A stretch of 64,000 bases of DNA from Acidiferrobacterales bacterium (GTDB taxonomy: Bacteria; Pseudomonadota; Gammaproteobacteria; Acidiferrobacterales; SZUA-150), in assembly GCA_947258385.1 (NCBI GenBank), contig CAMYII010000096.1, forward strand, positions 1 through 64,000. The letters are read 5' to 3'. Shown here piece after piece: positions 60,996-64,000 of the stretch. Position numbers and translations under genes: made by a program. The number at the start of each line of letters is the position of its first letter. The stretch's first letter is position 1. The notes below the pieces were generated by a model. That model was given only the letters and a program-made list of their open reading frames with translations, was not told the DNA's origin and searched no databases.

Positions 60996-63902
60996 TCATG
61001 CAGGATCTTCCATCAGGGTTTGCCAGATGCGCAACACGCCTTCACGCTGAGCGGCGAATTCTTCTTCGGGCACGACCGCAAACTGCTCCTGCAGCGCGAG
61101 CCGGTGCACCCGGGCGCGGAACAGGCGGTAGGTCTCGCTGAGCAAGTCCACATCCTCCCGGGGCAGCAGGCCGTTTTCGGCCAGCCCCGCCAGCAGGCGG
61201 ATGTTATCGGGATAGGTCAACAACCCCGGATGGTCGCAGGCCCACGCCAGAACGCCATATTGCACCATAAATTCGATATCGGCGATACCACCCGGGTCCT
61301 GCTTGATATCGAAATGGCCGGGCTTGCCCTTGCTCAGGGCCTCGCGCATGCGCTCGCGCATCTCCCGGACCTCCTTGCGCAAGGCCGCGGGTTCGCGGCG
61401 GCGGCCTAACACCTCGCGGCGGATGGCCTGGAAGCGCCGCGCGACCAGCGGGTCCCCGGCGACGACGCGCGTGCGCACCAGGGCCTGGTGCTCCCAGGTC
61501 CAAGCCGAGCGCCGCTGGTACTCTTCAAAGGCCTGCAGATTGCTGACCATCATGCCTGAGGCCCCGTTGGGACGCAGGCGCGTGTCGACCTCATACAACA
61601 CCCCGGCGGGGGTACGGGTGGTCAAAATATGAATCAGCCGCTGGCCGAGACGTGCGAAGAACACCGGCACCGGCACCGGCCGCTCGCCGGTGGTCTCCAG
61701 CGTTTCGCGCTCGGCGCCGTGCAGAAACACGAGATCCAGATCGGAACCATAACCGAGCTCGATGCCACCGAGCTTGCCGTAGGCCACCACCGCGAAACCC
61801 TTGTCGCAGACCTCGCCCTCGCTGGTGCACAGTGGTCTGCCATGGCGGGCCACCAGATAGCGCCACGCGCTCTCCAGCGCCTGCTCCAGGACCGCCTCGG
61901 CAATCCAGGTCAGGTGATCGCTCACGACCATGAGTCGCATGGCCCCGGAAACATCGGCGGCCGCGACCCGCAGCACGGCCGCCTGCTTGAAATGGCGCAG
62001 CGCATCCATGACCTGCTCCAGATCCTCCCCGGGGACGGACTCCAGCCGCGCCCGCAGCTCGGCGCCCAAGGCCTCGCGGGTCTGCGCGACATAAAGGCTG
62101 CGCGGGTCAAGCAGTCCATCCAACAATAGCGGGTGCTGCCCCAGATAATTGGCGATCCACGGACTGGCGGCGCAGAGTTTAACCAACTGCGACAGGGCCA
62201 TCGGGTTTTCCACCAACAGCGCCAGGTAGGCGGTACGCTGCGCGATACGTTCCACCAGGCCCAGCAGGCGGCCCAAGGCCTCCCCTGGCGCGGCGCCCTG
62301 GCCGGCGGCGCCAATCAGCAAGGGCATCAGCCGGTCCATGCGCGCGCGCCCCTGGGCGCTGAGCGCCTGGTAATTGCGGCCCTCGCGCAGGGCGCGCAGC
62401 CGCCGCAGGGCCTCGTCGGCGTCCTCGAACCCGGCCGCTTGCAGGGCATGGGAGGCAGCCGCCTCATCCAGGCCGCCGGCCCAGACCTCAGCCAGGTTCA
62501 AGACATCAGACGCGGCATGCTGCGCCTGCGGCGCGGCAAAGACCTGCTCGAAGCGGTCGTCGACGCGCGCCCGGTGCTCGGCCAGCGCGGCGCTGAATGC
62601 CTGCCAGCCGTCGAAGCCCATGGCAAAGGCGAGACGCGCGCGGCCCGCGTCGTCCCCGGGCAGCTCGTGGGTCTGCTTGTCGGCGAATTGCTGCAGCCGG
62701 TGCTCGACACGGCGCAGGAAAATATAGGCCTGGCTCAGCTCCGCGACCGCATAGCCCGGCAGGTGATCGCCGCGCCCGAGGCGCTCCAGCACCGGCAGGA
62801 TACGCCGTTCCTGCAGCGCCGGCTCGCGGCCGCCGCGGATCAACTGAAAGGCCTGACCGATGAATTCGATCTCACGGATGCCACCGGCCCCGAGCTTGAT
62901 ATTGCGCTCCATGCCCTTGCGCTGCACCTCGAGCGCGATCATCTGCTTCATCTCGCGCAGTGACTCGAAGGCGCCGTAATCCAGGTAGCGGCGATAGACG
63001 AACGGCCGCAGCGCGGCCAGCAAGCCCGCACCCGCCGCCCGGTCGCCGCCGACCACACGCGCCTTGACCATGGCGTAGCGTTCCCATTCGCGTCCGTGGA
63101 CCTGATAGTAGTGCTCCATGGCGCCGAAACTCAGCGCCAAGGGGCCGCTGTCCCCGTTGGGACGCAGCCGCATGTCCACCCGGAACACGAAACCGTCCCC
63201 GGTGGTGTCGTTGAGCGCCGCGATCAACCGGCGCCCGAGGCGGATAAAATACTCGTGGTTGCTGAGCGGGCGCTCGCCGTCGGTCTCGCCCTCTTGCGGA
63301 TAGGCGAAAATCAGGTCGACATCGGAGGAGAAATTGAGCTCGCGGGCGCCGAGCTTGCCCATGCCGAGCACCACCAGGGACTGCGGTTCACCGGCGGCAT
63401 TGCGCGGCGTACCCGCCTGGACCTGCTGCCAGGCATGCAGCACGCCTAAGGCGGTGTCGATACAGGCCTCGGCAAACCGCGAGAGCTCCGTGATCACCCC
63501 CTCCAGGTCGGCCCAGCCGGCCAGATCGCGCCAGGCGATACGCACGAACTCGCGGCGGCGCAGGCCGCGCAGGCATTTTTTGAGCCCCGCCTCGTCGCCG
63601 ACCCTGGCGAGGGCCTCCCCGACCTGGTGCGCAACCTCGCCGTCCTCTCGCGCCCGCAGCAGCTCCCCGCCGGTGATCAGCTCCGCCAGCATCTGCGGAT
63701 ACTGCAGACAGGCGCGCGCCACGAATTCGCTGCAGGCCCAAACCCGCGGCAGGGACTCCAGCCAGACATCACTCCCGGCCGCGGTAACAATTGAAGCCGC
63801 GTGCGCTCGAAATGCCTGCCAGTGCGCCCGTACAGGTGCCTGCAGGACCTCGGGCACCTGATTGAGACCGGCATCGAAACGCTGCTGTACCGTGTCGTTC
63901 AT
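60996..63902 (-). CDS. glnE: Bifunctional glutamine synthetase adenylyltransferase/deadenylylase GlnE
   Basis: A 968-residue enzyme that adenylylates and deadenylylates glutamine synthetase in response to PII. It has two nucleotidyltransferase domains: GMGKLGARELNFSSDVDLIF (N-terminal, deadenylylase) and AYGKLGGIELGYGSDLDLVF (C-terminal, adenylyltransferase), each followed by a helical domain (e.g. RGGREPALQERRILPVLERL; KQDPGGIADIEFMVQY). Length is normal. It overlaps an upstream gene by four bases, and ilvE follows after 96 bases. Confidence 0.98.
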   Translation of the reverse strand: MNDTVQQRFDAGLNQVPEVLQAPVRAHWQAFRAHAASIVTAAGSDVWLESLPRVWACSEFVARACLQYPQMLAELITGGELLRAREDGEVAHQVGEALARVGDEAGLKKCLRGLRRREFVRIAWRDLAGWADLEGVITELSRFAEACIDTALGVLHAWQQVQAGTPRNAAGEPQSLVVLGMGKLGARELNFSSDVDLIFAYPQEGETDGERPLSNHEYFIRLGRRLIAALNDTTGDGFVFRVDMRLRPNGDSGPLALSFGAMEHYYQVHGREWERYAMVKARVVGGDRAAGAGLLAALRPFVYRRYLDYGAFESLREMKQMIALEVQRKGMERNIKLGAGGIREIEFIGQAFQLIRGGREPALQERRILPVLERLGRGDHLPGYAVAELSQAYIFLRRVEHRLQQFADKQTHELPGDDAGRARLAFAMGFDGWQAFSAALAEHRARVDDRFEQVFAAPQAQHAASDVLNLAEVWAGGLDEAAASHALQAAGFEDADEALRRLRALREGRNYQALSAQGRARMDRLMPLLIGAAGQGAAPGEALGRLLGLVERIAQRTAYLALLVENPMALSQLVKLCAASPWIANYLGQHPLLLDGLLDPRSLYVAQTREALGAELRARLESVPGEDLEQVMDALRHFKQAAVLRVAAADVSGAMRLMVVSDHLTWIAEAVLEQALESAWRYLVARHGRPLCTSEGEVCDKGFAVVAYGKLGGIELGYGSDLDLVFLHGAERETLETTGERPVPVPVFFARLGQRLIHILTTRTPAGVLYEVDTRLRPNGASGMMVSNLQAFEEYQRRSAWTWEHQALVRTRVVAGDPLVARRFQAIRREVLGRRREPAALRKEVREMRERMREALSKGKPGHFDIKQDPGGIADIEFMVQYGVLAWACDHPGLLTYPDNIRLLAGLAENGLLPREDVDLLSETYRLFRARVHRLALQEQFAVVPEEEFAAQREGVLRIWQTLMEDPA

Positions 63903-64000
63903 GGCCGTGTCATGCGCGGGTAATGTTCGTTGACATAGGTCCGTATGATGGCGCGCGGGCCCGGACCGCGCAATTCGAATCTCGCCGGTGCCCGGGTCCC
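63899..64000 (-). CDS. 3' end of an unidentified gene upstream of glnE (partial)
   Basis: The minus frame from 64000 to TGA 63899 reads RAPARFELRGPGPRAIIRTY and ends EHYPRMTRP. It overlaps the glnE start by four bases (ATGA), which supports coding. Only 33 residues are in the window, too few to name a family. The tail is basic and resembles the end of a cytoplasmic protein. Confidence 0.55.
   Translation of the reverse strand, partial: GTRAPARFELRGPGPRAIIRTYVNEHYPRMTRP

Overview
The window looks like a chromosomal segment of a GC-rich gammaproteobacterium. The best evidence is the gene content: a YrfG-type nucleotidase, a DUF2788 protein, the thiC / pcm-rhodanese-tolC / waaA neighbourhood and a glnE-ilvE-waaF-waaC block resembling the Pseudomonas aeruginosa order. 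I see no rRNA or tRNA gene, CRISPR array, transposase or phage gene. Two dispersed short repeat families and several broken small genes suggest a genome with drifting intergenic regions, or a draft or metagenomic assembly with some indels.

Layout. 1-2.0 kb: cysQ overlaps a glycerol-kinase-like FGGY gene whose reading frame runs in frame into adhesin-type repeats at the window edge, probably an assembly chimera. 2.3-8.1 kb: a SpoIIAA-like protein, YrfG, an MbcA/ParS antitoxin-like protein, a YkgJ-like cysteine-cluster protein, then a tight four-gene set (glycosyltransferase 2, nucleoside phosphorylase-like, spore-photoproduct-lyase-like radical SAM, SDR). 8.4-20.5 kb: a substrate-binding/TolC fusion, an AbgT transporter, a frame-disrupted thioredoxin, a Tat-exported aldo/keto reductase, an MFS protein, an acyltransferase, a diguanylate cyclase and a cardiolipin-synthase-like phospholipase D. 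20.5-26.2 kb: acyl-CoA genes (CoA transferase, thiolase, 3-hydroxyacyl-CoA-type SDR, acyl-CoA dehydrogenase).

26.2-37.7 kb: mostly singletons, including a Na+/H+ antiporter, an App1 phosphatase, an alpha/beta hydrolase, a decayed apbE, a Dabb protein, a HAD protein, a secreted ankyrin protein, DsbG, an exported metallo-beta-lactamase-fold protein, a DJ-1-like protein and dodecin. 37.7-41.2 kb: a large hybrid histidine kinase. 41.9-47.0 kb: TPP riboswitch-thiC diverging from pcm-rhodanese-tolC-NTF2.

47.2-59.7 kb: a lipopolysaccharide core locus. waaA and waaF/waaC flank methyltransferases, glycosyltransferases, WaaP and two further sugar-kinase-fold proteins plus a membrane glycosyltransferase. 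The middle of this locus is visibly more A/T-rich. 59.7-64 kb: CHCC zinc finger, ilvE, glnE and the 3' end of an upstream gene.

No gene set here is clearly a new system. The best candidates for unexplored biology are the GT2/phosphorylase/SPL-radical-SAM/SDR operon, the substrate-binding/TolC fusion, the three-kinase LPS locus and the two repeat families. Calls rest on motif recognition from the sequence alone; no database search was run.
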